A stretch of 64,000 nucleotides of DNA from contig JAAWCS010000015.1 in the NCBI GenBank assembly GCA_022793375.1, forward strand, positions 62,001-126,000, in the 5' to 3' direction. The first letter of the stretch is position 1. The number at the start of each line of letters is the position of its first letter. Both the position numbers and the translations under genes were made by a program. The notes beneath the pieces are model-generated. The model was not told the origin of the DNA and made no database searches. It saw only the letters and a program-made list of their open reading frames with translations. Shown in pieces: positions 33,590 to 41,262 of the stretch. The DNA is from Lachnospiraceae bacterium (lineage in GTDB: Bacteria > Bacillota > Clostridia > Lachnospirales > Lachnospiraceae).

Positions 33590-33799
33590 CTACACCATAA
33601 TTTTCATCGCCATCTCCCGGCTGATCGCAACGCGGGATTCCTTGACTTTCACAATCACATTCCCCGCGTTCGCGGAAATCACCGCGACCGGTGTGCCGGT
33701 CACAAATCCCAGATTTTCCAAAAACTGCCGTACCTCCGGTTTGCCGCCGATCTTTTTTATTAAATTGTCCTCACCGGCCTTTGCCATCGTAAGTGGCAT
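33590..33799 (-). CDS. feoA: FeoA family protein (first)
   Basis: 69 residues, FeoA domain with KKIGGKPEVRQFLENLGFVTGTPVAVI and VKVKESRVAISREMAMKI. It is more diverged from the standard FeoA than the next gene. Its leader holds two exact tandem copies of the 52-base leader repeat and two palindromes. First gene of feoA-feoA-feoB-Cys-rich. Confidence 0.88.
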   Translation of the reverse strand: MPLTMAKAGEDNLIKKIGGKPEVRQFLENLGFVTGTPVAVISANAGNVIVKVKESRVAISREMAMKIMV

Positions 33800-33833
33800 T
33801 TTATGTCACCTCTCTTTCTTTTCCAACGCACTT

Positions 33834-33937
33834 CCTCCTTTTTGCCCGTACTTTCAGGGCATAATGGGGCACCCTTGCGGTGCTTCCTCCTTTTTGCCCG
33901 TACTTTCAGGGCATAATGGGGCACCCTTGCGGTGCTT
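33834..33937 (-). repeat. leader repeat, two exact tandem copies (feoA leader)
   Basis: Units at 33834-33885 and 33886-33937 are identical over 52 bases. On the minus strand each has hairpin A (GCACC-GCAAG-GGTGC), then CCCATTA, hairpin B (TGCCC-TGAAAGTAC-GGGCA), then AAAAGGAGG. Hairpin A differs from the ACACC/GGTGT form at 53828 by a compensated pair. Confidence 0.85.
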
Positions 33938-33949
33938 CTTTCTTTAGAA

Positions 33950-33965
33950 GTTAGTACGCTCTAAC
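33950..33965. promoter_or_regulatory. iron-box-like palindrome, promoter-distal
   Basis: GTTAGTACGCTCTAAC, with GTTAG/CTAAC arms; about 9 bases downstream of the feo -10 element. Confidence 0.6.
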
Positions 33966-33973
33966 CAATATAT

Positions 33974-34002
33974 AAGTTAGCATTAGCTAACCATTTTGTC
34001 AA
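33974..34002 (-). promoter_or_regulatory. promoter of the feo operon
   Basis: Minus strand TTGACA (34002-33997), 17-base spacer, TAACTT (33979-33974). The spacer is filled by the palindrome at 33976-33991. Confidence 0.65.
33976..33991. promoter_or_regulatory. iron-box-like palindrome within the feo promoter
   Basis: GTTAGCATTAGCTAAC, perfect 6-base arms, lying between and overlapping the -35 and -10 elements; binding there would block RNA polymerase. Consistent with DtxR/IdeR/MntR-type iron repression. Confidence 0.65.
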
Positions 34003-34104
34003 GTACTTTTTTCCTGTTTTTTCACACGCCGCAAACGCCCCGGACAAAAAACAGCTTCCATACCTTGACGGTATGAAAGCCGGCGGCGTATACGCTCAAA
34101 CAGA

Positions 34105-34152
34105 CGCGAAACCGCCGCCGAAAACGAATTGCTTTTCGTCCTCGGCGGCAGT
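34105..34152 (-). terminator. imperfect hairpin downstream of the SDR gene
   Basis: GCCGCCGAAAACGAA pairs imperfectly with TTTTCGTCCTCGGCGGC. It lies between the SDR gene and the feo promoter region. T-rich sequence follows on the + strand only. Confidence 0.4.
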
Positions 34153-34190
34153 CTGGTCTTTTTCTCTTTGAAAATCGATCAAGTAAGCGA

Positions 34191-34991
34191 TTACGGGCGC
34201 TGTCCCATTCCGCCCTCCAGCGTAAGGGTCTCGCCGTTCATATACTTGAAGTCCGGGGAAGCCAGCTGTACGCAGACGCGGCCAATCTCCTTCTCCGCAT
34301 CGCCGTAATGGCCGGCCGGCGGCATCTTCACGTTCTGCTTAAAGGCTTCGGGATATGCTTTCTCGAAGTTCTCCAGCTGTGCCGTCCAGGCTAACGGGCA
34401 GACGATATTGACATTGATATTGTCCTTGCCCCATTCCGTCGCCGCCACCCTTGTCAGGCCGCGCACACCTTCCTTGGCCGCCGCGTAGGCGCACTGTCCG
34501 AAGTTTCCGAACAAGCCGGCGCCGGAAGCGAAGTTAATAACCGACCCCTGTGTCTCCTTCAGATACGGATAGCAGGCCTTCATATAGTAGAAGGTCGCAT
34601 ACAAGCCGGAATATACCGCCAGATTGAACTGATCGGTCGTATGATCCGCCAGGGTCACGCCGGAAGCGGAGGCCTGCGCATTGTTAATCAGCACGTCAAT
34701 GCGGCCGAATTTCTCCATTGCCCGCTTAACCACATTGCCTACTACCGCTTCGTTGTCCGCGCCGGCGGATACGTCCGCCTGTACGGCCAGCACCTGGATG
34801 CCATACAGTCTCTCCAACTCCTCCTTGGCATCCTCCAGCTTTTGGACATTGCGGCCGGTGATCACAAGATTCGCGCCTTCTTTGGCATAGGCGGTCGCAA
34901 TCCCATATCCGATCGAACCGCACCGGCCGTCGCTCAGGACCGAACGGCCGCCCCCTGTGATAATCGCTGTTTTTCCTGTTAAAAAGCCCAT
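34191..34991 (-). CDS. short-chain dehydrogenase/reductase (SDR)
   Basis: 266 residues of the classical SDR fold. The catalytic triad is Ser156 (NFASGAG), Tyr169 and Lys173 (YAAAK), with NNAQ in place of the usual NNAG. The cofactor glycine loop TGGGR-SVLSDGRCG-SIGYGIA carries about 8 extra residues between the first and second glycines, resembling the enoyl-reductase/FabI-like and some atypical SDR loops. Its substrate is unknown. It starts 120 bases after asd. Confidence 0.85.
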   Translation of the reverse strand: MGFLTGKTAIITGGGRSVLSDGRCGSIGYGIATAYAKEGANLVITGRNVQKLEDAKEELERLYGIQVLAVQADVSAGADNEAVVGNVVKRAMEKFGRIDVLINNAQASASGVTLADHTTDQFNLAVYSGLYATFYYMKACYPYLKETQGSVINFASGAGLFGNFGQCAYAAAKEGVRGLTRVAATEWGKDNINVNIVCPLAWTAQLENFEKAYPEAFKQNVKMPPAGHYGDAEKEIGRVCVQLASPDFKYMNGETLTLEGGMGQRP

Positions 34992-35078
34992 AATTTTTTC
35001 TTCTCCTCTCTTTGATTTGTCCCGATTCCCGGGTTCGTGTGATGGCTCAATTTCGAGTCGGCACGCGGATGTATTTTA

Positions 35079-35107
35079 ATCATAGCACATTTTTAGCAAA
35101 AGGAAAA
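35079..35107 (-). promoter_or_regulatory. possible promoter of the SDR gene
   Basis: Minus strand TTTTCC (35107-35102), 17 bases, TATGAT (35084-35079). The -35 is weak, the -10 good. Confidence 0.4.
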
Positions 35108-35111
35108 GCGT

Positions 35112-36200
35112 TTATTCTTTCTTTGCGATATACCCCTTCGCCGTCAAAAGCTCTGCGCACAGAACGGCGCCGCCGGCCGCGCCGCGAATCGTATTGTGCG
35201 ATAAGCCCACGAATTTGTAGTCGTACACGGTATCCTCCCTGAGCCGTCCCAGACATACGCCCATGCCGTTCTCATAATCCCGGTCCAGCGCCGCCTGCGG
35301 ACGGTTGTCCTCCTCAAAATACCGGATAAACTGCCTGGGAGCGCTCGGCAGGTTCAGCTCCTGCGCAAGCCCCCGGAAGGAAGCCCAGCGCGCGAGAATC
35401 TCTTCTTTGGCAGGTTTCTTTTCAAATGAAACAAATACGGCGGCCGTGTGCCCGTTGCTGACCGGCACGCGGATGCACTGCGTCGTGATTACAGGTGCCG
35501 CCGCCTTCACGATCTCGCCGTTTTCGATATGCCCCCAGATCCGCAGCGGTTCCTGCTCGCTCTTTTCTTCTTCGCCGCCGATATACGGAATGATATTGTC
35601 CACCATTTCCGGCCAGTCCGCAAAGGTCTTGCCGGCGCCCGAAATGGCCTGGTAGGTAGTCGCCACTACCACCTTTGGCCCAAATTCCCGCAGGGCATGA
35701 AGCGCCGGCGTATAGCTTTGGATCGAGCAGTTCGGCTTGACGGCAATGAATCCTCGTTTGGTCCCCAGGCGTTTCTTCTGAAACGGGATTACCTCGGCAT
35801 GTTCCGGGTTTAGTTCCGGGATCATCATCGGCACGTCCGGTGTCCAGCGATGGGCGCTGTTGTTGGAAACCACCGGCGTCTCTGCCTTCGCATAGGCTTC
35901 TTCGATCGCGCGGATCTCCTCTTTTGTCATGTCCACGGCGCTGAACACAAAATCTACCTCGCCGCTTACGCCCGCCACGTCGTTTACGTCCTTTACCGTC
36001 AGCGCCTTCACGCCTTTGGGCATCGGCGTATCCAGTTTCCAGCGGCCGCCTGCCGCTTCCTCATACGATTTGCCGGCGCTGCGGGGGCTGGCCGCCACCG
36101 TCGTCACCTCATACCACGGATGATTTTCCAAAAGAGCAATAAAGCGCTGGCCGACCATACCGGTCGCTCCCAGGATGCCCACCTTCAGTTTTTCGCTCAT
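35112..36200 (-). CDS. asd: aspartate-semialdehyde dehydrogenase
   Basis: A 362-residue enzyme reducing aspartyl phosphate to aspartate semialdehyde for Lys, Thr, Met and cell-wall diaminopimelate. The NADP loop is GILGATGMVGQRF and the catalytic Cys158 sits in VKPNCSIQSY; the active-site His is in VSNGHTAAVF. The length and the NCSIQ sequence place it in the archaeal/yeast-like Asd branch, not the shorter DapG-linked one. GAGGAGG precedes the ATG. Confidence 0.93.
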   Translation of the reverse strand: MSEKLKVGILGATGMVGQRFIALLENHPWYEVTTVAASPRSAGKSYEEAAGGRWKLDTPMPKGVKALTVKDVNDVAGVSGEVDFVFSAVDMTKEEIRAIEEAYAKAETPVVSNNSAHRWTPDVPMMIPELNPEHAEVIPFQKKRLGTKRGFIAVKPNCSIQSYTPALHALREFGPKVVVATTYQAISGAGKTFADWPEMVDNIIPYIGGEEEKSEQEPLRIWGHIENGEIVKAAAPVITTQCIRVPVSNGHTAAVFVSFEKKPAKEEILARWASFRGLAQELNLPSAPRQFIRYFEEDNRPQAALDRDYENGMGVCLGRLREDTVYDYKFVGLSHNTIRGAAGGAVLCAELLTAKGYIAKKE

Positions 36201-36281
36201 AGTTCTGTCCTCCTCGCTTTCCGAAGAAAGTATTTTTACGGCCGCCGGACGCTCCCATCCAAGCCGCTATGTATCTACTAA

Positions 36282-36310
36282 TGTATATATCAAAAAACGT
36301 GAAAAATCAA
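36282..36310 (-). promoter_or_regulatory. promoter of asd
   Basis: Minus strand TTGATT (36310-36305), 17-base spacer, TATACA (36287-36282). Confidence 0.6.
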
Positions 36311-36386
36311 GCCCTTTTTCATCTCGGGATGGAACCATGCAAAAACAGCGCGAAATCGGGATCATTGTAGTTCGACTTCACGCCGT

Positions 36387-36918
36387 TTACTGTGGAAGAT
36401 GGGACTTGGATGAGGAACCATTCGTATTTTTTAAATATTCTTCTATTTCTGATGACAAAGATACGGAACGGCTAATGATATTTTGGGTCATGGTTTCCTT
36501 ATTGTTAAAATCTATTTGATTCTCTAATATAATTTCTAAACTGAATACTTTGGCATCCCTTTTCTATTATCGTTCCATTTAGAATTTCTCAAAATTTCCC
36601 AATATTTTATTTGCACATCTTTATTCTGTCCCATCAGCCATAATTCAAATTGCATTTTTTATGGTTTAATACCACTCCAAAGCGTAACTTCTGCTCTCTT
36701 AGATATTGATTAAAAAACGAAAAATAGGTATAGTCTAAATATCCAAATGAAATATTTCCCGTTTTATATTGCGTTGAAAAGTTTGATTTTAATTCTGCAA
36801 CATATTTTGTCAAAGTTATATATGCAGTTCGTATATAGCCGTAGCTTAACTGCTCTTTATATAAATCCAAACTCTTTTGAATATCATATTCCATCTCCAT
36901 AATCTCCTTAAATTCCAA
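36387..36918 (-). pseudogene. DUF7000-like gene with two frameshifts
   Basis: The first frame gives 94 residues (LYKEQLSYGYIRTAYITLTK; LDYTYFSFFNQYLREQKL) and stops after a run of six A's. Shifting frame there continues the same protein, FELWLMGQNKDVQIKYWEIL, to a second stop near 36515; a further shift gives VFSLEIILENQIDFNNKET and EEYLKNTNG to TAA at 36387-36389. The three pieces in order match the layout and roughly 180-residue length of DUF7000 proteins. The locus is markedly AT-rich compared with its neighbours, suggesting transfer. Confidence 0.7.
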
Positions 36919-37057
36919 ATTGGTCGACTGGATTATATTATGTTAATGCAAATTTTGAAAGGACACTTGGATAGATGCATTTTGAAGTATAATCCATTGC
37001 TTTAATAAAAAAAAGGGAAACCCCGATAAAATCAAGGTCTCCCATACTTTAACTCAC

Positions 37058-37141
37058 TGCGGGAGATGGGACTTGAACCCACACGTCTATACGGACACAA
37101 GATCCTTAGTCTTGCCTGTCTGCCAATTCCAGCACTCCCGC
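37058..37141 (-). tRNA. tRNA-Leu(AAG)
   Basis: 84 bases with acceptor GCGGGAG/CTCCCGC, a long variable arm, and anticodon loop CTAAGGA (anticodon AAG). GGTTCAAGTCC T-arm; CCA not encoded. Confidence 0.92.
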
Positions 37142-37152
37142 GCAACGGAATT

Positions 37153-37181
37153 ATTATAGCATCCCCTTTTAAAAAAAGCAA
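37153..37181 (-). promoter_or_regulatory. promoter of tRNA-Leu(AAG)
   Basis: Minus strand TTGCTT (37181-37176), 17 bases, TATAAT (37158-37153). Confidence 0.75.
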
Positions 37182-37264
37182 CCCTTTTTTTAGCAAATCT
37201 TTAAAAGCTTTTAAATCCAAATCTCTCAACTTCGTTTGCATCCAAACAGCCGCCGCACCGCTTA

Positions 37265-37299
37265 AAAAGCGGCCGCCCTGTCGTCTGGCGGCCGCTTTT
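37265..37299 (-). terminator. terminator of psuK-psuG
   Basis: Arms AAAAGCGGCCGCC (37265-37277) and GGCGGCCGCTTTT (37287-37299), just after the psuG stop, with T-runs on both strands. Confidence 0.8.
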
Positions 37300-37304
37300 G
37301 TTTT

Positions 37305-38219
37305 TTACATTTGGCCGGCAATCTGCGCCGCCAGCTTCGCGTTGTTGAATACCAGCTTGATATTCGCATCCAGGCTGCTGCCGCCGGTAATGCTCTTTAC
37401 CTTTGCCAGCAGATACGGCGTCGTCTCCTTGCCCTTGATGCCTTCGGCCTTCATCTCCACAATCGCGTCGTCAATGCACTTGTTGATATAGTCGTGATCC
37501 ATCGAATACTCTTCCGGAATCGGATTCGTTACCAGCATGCCGCCCTTTAAGCCCAGCTCCAGCTTGGCGTTCCAGGCTGCCGCGATCTCGGCCGGCGTAT
37601 CCAGACGGTAATCCACCTCAAAACCGCTCTTTCTCGTATAGAAAGCCGGCAGTTCCTTCGTCTGGTAGCCGATGACCGGCACGCCCTTCGTCTCCAGGTA
37701 CTCCAGCGTAAGACCCAGGTCAAGAATCGCCTTGGCTCCGGCACACACGACCATTACGGGCGTCATAGCCAGTTCCTCCAGGTCGGCAGAGATATCCATC
37801 GTCACTTCGGCCCCTCTGTGCACGCCGCCGATGCCGCCGGTGGCAAACACCTTTACGCCGGCCAGCGCCGCAATCAGCATCGTCGTCGCCACGGTCGTCG
37901 CGCCGTCCTCTTTTTTAGCGACCAGCACGGGAACGTCCCGGCGGCTGGCTTTAATTACATTCAGGCCCTTTTTGCCAAGATAATCGATCTCGTCTTTCGA
38001 AATGCCTACTTTCAGGCGGCCGCCCAGGATCGCGATCGTCGCCGGCACGGCTCCGTTGTCCCGCACAATCTTCTCTACGTCCAACGCGGTTTCCACATTC
38101 TGCGGATAGGGCATACCATGAGAAATAATTGTCGATTCCAGGGCTACAACCGGCTTTCCGGCCGCTAAAGCCTCGGCTACCTCCGGCGCTACATCCAGAT
38201 ATTTGTTCCACTGCTCCAT
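37305..38219 (-). CDS. psuG: pseudouridine-5'-phosphate glycosidase
   Basis: A 304-residue PsuG that cleaves the C-glycosidic bond of pseudouridine 5'-phosphate to uracil and ribose-5-phosphate. Family hallmarks: VALESTIISHGMPYPQN, ATGGIGGVHRGAE, MVVCAGAKAILDLGLTLEYLET, and KSITGGSSLDANIKLV. It follows psuK, which makes its substrate. Confidence 0.95.
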   Translation of the reverse strand: MEQWNKYLDVAPEVAEALAAGKPVVALESTIISHGMPYPQNVETALDVEKIVRDNGAVPATIAILGGRLKVGISKDEIDYLGKKGLNVIKASRRDVPVLVAKKEDGATTVATTMLIAALAGVKVFATGGIGGVHRGAEVTMDISADLEELAMTPVMVVCAGAKAILDLGLTLEYLETKGVPVIGYQTKELPAFYTRKSGFEVDYRLDTPAEIAAAWNAKLELGLKGGMLVTNPIPEEYSMDHDYINKCIDDAIVEMKAEGIKGKETTPYLLAKVKSITGGSSLDANIKLVFNNAKLAAQIAGQM

Positions 38220-38304
38220 TTGTTTGTCCTCCTGCTTTCTCTGCCTTTTTCTTTTTTATAATCAACCCCCCAAAGGGGATGGTTAGACTCCTGTGTTTCC
38301 TTTT

Positions 38305-39426
38305 TTATTCCATACTCCAGTCCTCGTCCGCCTCATCCTCCGGAAAAGGCATCCCCGCGCGGTCGTACAGTTCCCGCTGTGACAGCTCGTCGTGGATGGT
38401 CTGCTCGCCTTCGATGCAGATTGCCCCGGCCGCCAGCGCAATCTGCGCCGATTCTTCCAAAGACATCCCCATCCGATAAGCAAACGCCAGTCCTGCCATA
38501 AACGCGTCCCCGCCGCCGGTCGTGTTGCGCACCTCGGCCGGAATGCACGGAAGCAGTCGGTTATGTCCGCGTTCGGCACAGAAAACACCGTCTCCGCCCA
38601 GCGAGATAAACACCCGCTCAATCCCTATATTCAAAAGCAGTCCCGCCGCCAGTTTCAGAGAACTTTCGTCCGTAATCTGAATGCCGGTCAGCGCCTCCGC
38701 CTCCAGGCGGTTTGGCTTAAAGGTGTGAATCCGTCCGAGAATTTTTTGCAGCTTATACATCTTAGTCGTGGAGACCGGGTCTACAAACAGCGGGACCGTC
38801 ACCCTTTCGGCCAGGAATTCCAGGGTTTCTTTCGGAATATTGGTATCTGCCACGCACAGGCGCGCCCGATTTATAATATCCAATTTACTGGCGATAAAAT
38901 CCGGCGTCATATGATTATACACTTCCATATCCGCCACTGCCAGCTGCATCTCGCCCTTCTCATCCGTGATAAATACGTAGCTGGAGGTAGACGCGCCCGC
39001 CACTACCAGCGAATCGCTGATATCAATCCCCAAATCCAGGCAGCTGTTCTGGATTTTGGCGGCATTAAGATCGTCGCCGAACGCCGTAATCAGCCGCACC
39101 GGCTGTTCCAGGAGACGCAGATTGTGCGCAATATTGCGTCCGACGCCGCCTAAAGACATGGACACAGTGCCGGGATTGGAATCTTTGGCAATCAGCTCTT
39201 TTTTCGGCGTCCCGCATATATCCATATTTACGCCGCCGATGACGACAATATCATCCTCTTCGCGGATAATATATCCTTTTCCGAGAATTTCACCCTTCTT
39301 CATTAAATTTGAGATATGCACGGCCGCCGACGAACGGGCAATCCCCGCCTTGTCTGCCAGTTCCTGTTGTGAAATCATCGGATTTTCCCGAATCCAGTCA
39401 AGAATTTGCTTTTCCCTCTCTGTCAT
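38305..39426 (-). CDS. psuK: pseudouridine kinase with N-terminal winged helix
   Basis: About 373 residues: an N-terminal helix-turn-helix (ILDWIRENPMISQQELADK; SRSSAAVHISNLMK region) and a PfkB kinase domain with VGRNIAHNLRLLEQPV and NTTGGGDAFMAGLAFAYR. It phosphorylates pseudouridine; the DNA-binding module suggests it also regulates its own operon. The ATG at 39426 has GGGGAGGA upstream; the open frame extends to 39471. Confidence 0.9.
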   Translation of the reverse strand: MTEREKQILDWIRENPMISQQELADKAGIARSSAAVHISNLMKKGEILGKGYIIREEDDIVVIGGVNMDICGTPKKELIAKDSNPGTVSMSLGGVGRNIAHNLRLLEQPVRLITAFGDDLNAAKIQNSCLDLGIDISDSLVVAGASTSSYVFITDEKGEMQLAVADMEVYNHMTPDFIASKLDIINRARLCVADTNIPKETLEFLAERVTVPLFVDPVSTTKMYKLQKILGRIHTFKPNRLEAEALTGIQITDESSLKLAAGLLLNIGIERVFISLGGDGVFCAERGHNRLLPCIPAEVRNTTGGGDAFMAGLAFAYRMGMSLEESAQIALAAGAICIEGEQTIHDELSQRELYDRAGMPFPEDEADEDWSME

Positions 39427-39462
39427 ACCGTCCTCCCCGCCATGTATTAAACATTTATTTAT

Positions 39463-39491
39463 ATAATACAAGCATTTGTTTACTTTGTCAA
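39463..39491 (-). promoter_or_regulatory. promoter of psuK-psuG, with an inverted repeat
   Basis: Minus strand TTGACA (39491-39486), 17 bases, TATTAT (39468-39463). The arms TAAACA and TGTTTA flank the -10 region on the + strand (about 39448-39482), a plausible operator for the helix-turn-helix of PsuK. Confidence 0.7.
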
Positions 39492-39682
39492 GCTGTTTTT
39501 TTATTATTTCCGTGCTTAATAGCAGGCGGCGACGGGGGATATACCACCAGAGCCCCTATGCAAAAATGCGCGGGGACAACGGTTGCTTTGGGACATTTTG
39601 TCTCGAAGTACAAAAACCAGGGAGCGATACAACATCACTCTCCAGCAAGTCGCCGCTCCGCCAGTGTGAAAAGGAGTTAATG
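39492..39682. other. intergenic stretch without a recognised gene
   Basis: About 190 bases between the psuK promoter and the XRE gene. It contains a good ribosome site (AAAGGAG) followed by a 15-codon frame at about 39679 on the + strand, which runs into the antisense of the XRE gene. Nothing recognised. Confidence 0.4.
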
Positions 39683-40024
39683 CTATTTAACGTCATGCAG
39701 CAATTCTTCTGGGGAAATCCCAAATAGTTTTGCTAACGCAATTAAGTTGCTGGTGCTGGGGTCGGATGCGCCACTTTCCCACTTGGAAACAGCCTGTCGG
39801 CTAACTCCTATTGTTTCCGCGACAAATTCTTGGGTCATTTGACAGCGTAGGCGGTTAGCCTTGATGGCCTCTCCTAATGAAACCTTTGTTGCCTGCTTTT
39901 CCTCTCGCACATCATTGGAGCGTATATACTTCAAAAGAGCGCGTACCAGAAGAACAACAGGGTAGATAAAGGCGGCGAAAAGGGGGATACCGATTACCAA
40001 TAAAAGAATTAAATTTGTTTTCAT
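39683..40024 (-). CDS. XRE-family regulator with an N-terminal membrane anchor
   Basis: 113 residues. The N-terminus (TNLILLLVIGIPLFAAFIYPVVLLVRALL) is one membrane helix or hairpin; the C-terminus is a Cro/CI helix-turn-helix (IKANRLRCQMTQEFVAETIG; VSRQAVSKWESGASDPSTSN; LIALAKLFGISPEELL). The DNA-binding domain is in the cytoplasm next to the membrane. Regulators of this group usually have the helix-turn-helix first. No neighbour suggests its target. Confidence 0.85.
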   Translation of the reverse strand: MKTNLILLLVIGIPLFAAFIYPVVLLVRALLKYIRSNDVREEKQATKVSLGEAIKANRLRCQMTQEFVAETIGVSRQAVSKWESGASDPSTSNLIALAKLFGISPEELLHDVK

Positions 40025-40056
40025 AAATCAATGTGCTCCTTTCTTTTGATGGCATC

Positions 40057-40121
40057 AGTATAGCATGGACCGTAGATAACATCCACCAAGTATCGCGCAA
40101 CTTTGGGTTGCAAGCAGGTTG
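40057..40121 (-). promoter_or_regulatory. XRE gene promoter region with GGTTGC direct repeats
   Basis: Minus strand -10-like TATACT (40062-40057) and, further upstream, GCAACC-TGCTT-GCAACC (40121-40105), a direct repeat with an 11-base period followed by AGTTGC. One helical turn of spacing suggests regulator binding. Confidence 0.4.
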
Positions 40122-40180
40122 CTAAAGCAAAATCAGAAGAAAATTATCACTTTTTCACGTTGAAAATATCAAAAAAAGTA

Positions 40181-40209
40181 TTGACAGATTCCTTTAAAAA
40201 TAGTATTAT
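40181..40209 (+). promoter_or_regulatory. promoter of tRNA-Leu(CAG)
   Basis: TTGACA (40181-40186), 17 bases, TATTAT (40204-40209). Confidence 0.8.
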
Positions 40210-40233
40210 TAAAAAGCGCTCGAGAGAGCATAG

Positions 40234-40318
40234 GCAGTTGTGGCGGAATTGGCATACGCGCATGATTCAGGTTCATGTGAGCATTACGCTCGTGAGGGTT
40301 CAAGTCCCTCCAACTGCA
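40234..40318 (+). tRNA. tRNA-Leu(CAG)
   Basis: 85 bases, acceptor GCAGTTG/CAACTGC, long variable arm, anticodon loop TTCAGGT (anticodon CAG). CCA is not encoded. Confidence 0.92.
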
Positions 40319-40323
40319 GTTTA

Positions 40324-40363
40324 CGGCGCGGAATCGAACCAGATCGGTTCAGGTTTCGCGCCA
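40324..40363 (+). terminator. terminator of tRNA-Leu(CAG)
   Basis: GGCGCG...CGAACC pairs with GGTT...CGCGCC around an AGATC loop, followed by ATTTTGTG. A second hairpin (CGAAATC/GATTTCG then GCTTTTTA) follows at about 40386-40420. Confidence 0.6.
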
Positions 40364-40485
40364 TTTTGTGTATGTTAGAAACAGTCGAAATCCTTTACAC
40401 AAGCGATTTCGGCTTTTTATTTCCGAATTTCCAATTTCCGTATTCCAAAAAATCCCCCCAAAAAAGAAAACGGCTGTCGCTTTCG

Positions 40486-41262
40486 CTACCGGCCGTTTCC
40501 TTGTCCGCCGCCGCGGCAGCTGCCGTCGCAATTGCCAGAGCCGCGATGACCAGATCCCCTTCCGTCACATGGCAATGTCTCACTCTCGCTCCCGGTAGAT
40601 AAACGATCCATTAACTCGCGGATTTCCCGCATCGTCATCCCCTGCACGGTTTCCGGAGTAATTGCAGGGTCCAGCGTCTGTATTTCCAGGAAAGCCCTGT
40701 ATTTTCCGTAAGACAACCCCATTTCGTGAGCCGCCGCCACTTCTTCGGAGGAAGCCAGATAACAGTAGGCATTTCTCTGCTCCGCCATACATGTTTCAAT
40801 CCCCGAAAGGATCGCAGCCGAATGCGTTCCGTTAGCCCCTGTGACCGTGACCGTCATAATCTCATCTTTCGACAAGAGAGCCGCAATGTCATCGCTGTCC
40901 AATATTTCTTCCATGGCATCGGTATATGATTTGAACTTAATGTCGAGCGCATCTGTAAGCTTCCGGCCGTCATCGTTGACCCCTTTTACAGAGATCACCT
41001 GATCGAACCGATTAATCCCCAATTCGATGGACGGATTTATGTCAATGCGGATTTGTGCAGTCGGCGTAAAATAGAACCAGCGCCCGCCAAGCAGCATGAA
41101 TAGTATGCATGCGCATGCGGCCGCGCAGATACGAAAAAGATTCTTTCGCGCCTGCACTCCGGTATATCCCTGCGTTTTTTTTGCAAGAAACGCCTTCGTG
41201 CCGTTCTTTAACGTTTCCTCTGCTTGTATCTGAGCAAAACTTTCTTTTAGCTTATTCTTCAT
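40486..41262 (-). CDS. RsgI-like anti-sigma factor
   Basis: About 258 residues. A cytoplasmic N-terminus of about 45 residues, one membrane helix (ICAAACACILFMLLGG), then an extracytoplasmic domain beginning IRIDINPSIELGINRFDQVI, the hallmark of the RsgI middle domain. The C-terminus ends in a low-complexity Gly/Arg/Cys tail (GSGHRGSGNCDGSC). It starts within the end of the sigma gene (ATG 41262, GGGAGGTGA upstream) and should sequester that sigma factor until an outside signal arrives. Confidence 0.85.
   Translation of the reverse strand: MKNKLKESFAQIQAEETLKNGTKAFLAKKTQGYTGVQARKNLFRICAAACACILFMLLGGRWFYFTPTAQIRIDINPSIELGINRFDQVISVKGVNDDGRKLTDALDIKFKSYTDAMEEILDSDDIAALLSKDEIMTVTVTGANGTHSAAILSGIETCMAEQRNAYCYLASSEEVAAAHEMGLSYGKYRAFLEIQTLDPAITPETVQGMTMREIRELMDRLSTGSESETLPCDGRGSGHRGSGNCDGSCRGGGQGNGR

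Noticed and set aside
39476..39727. 83-codon frame on the + strand
   Set aside because: It overlaps the psuK promoter and the antisense of the XRE gene; only a 15-codon part has a ribosome site and it resembles nothing known.
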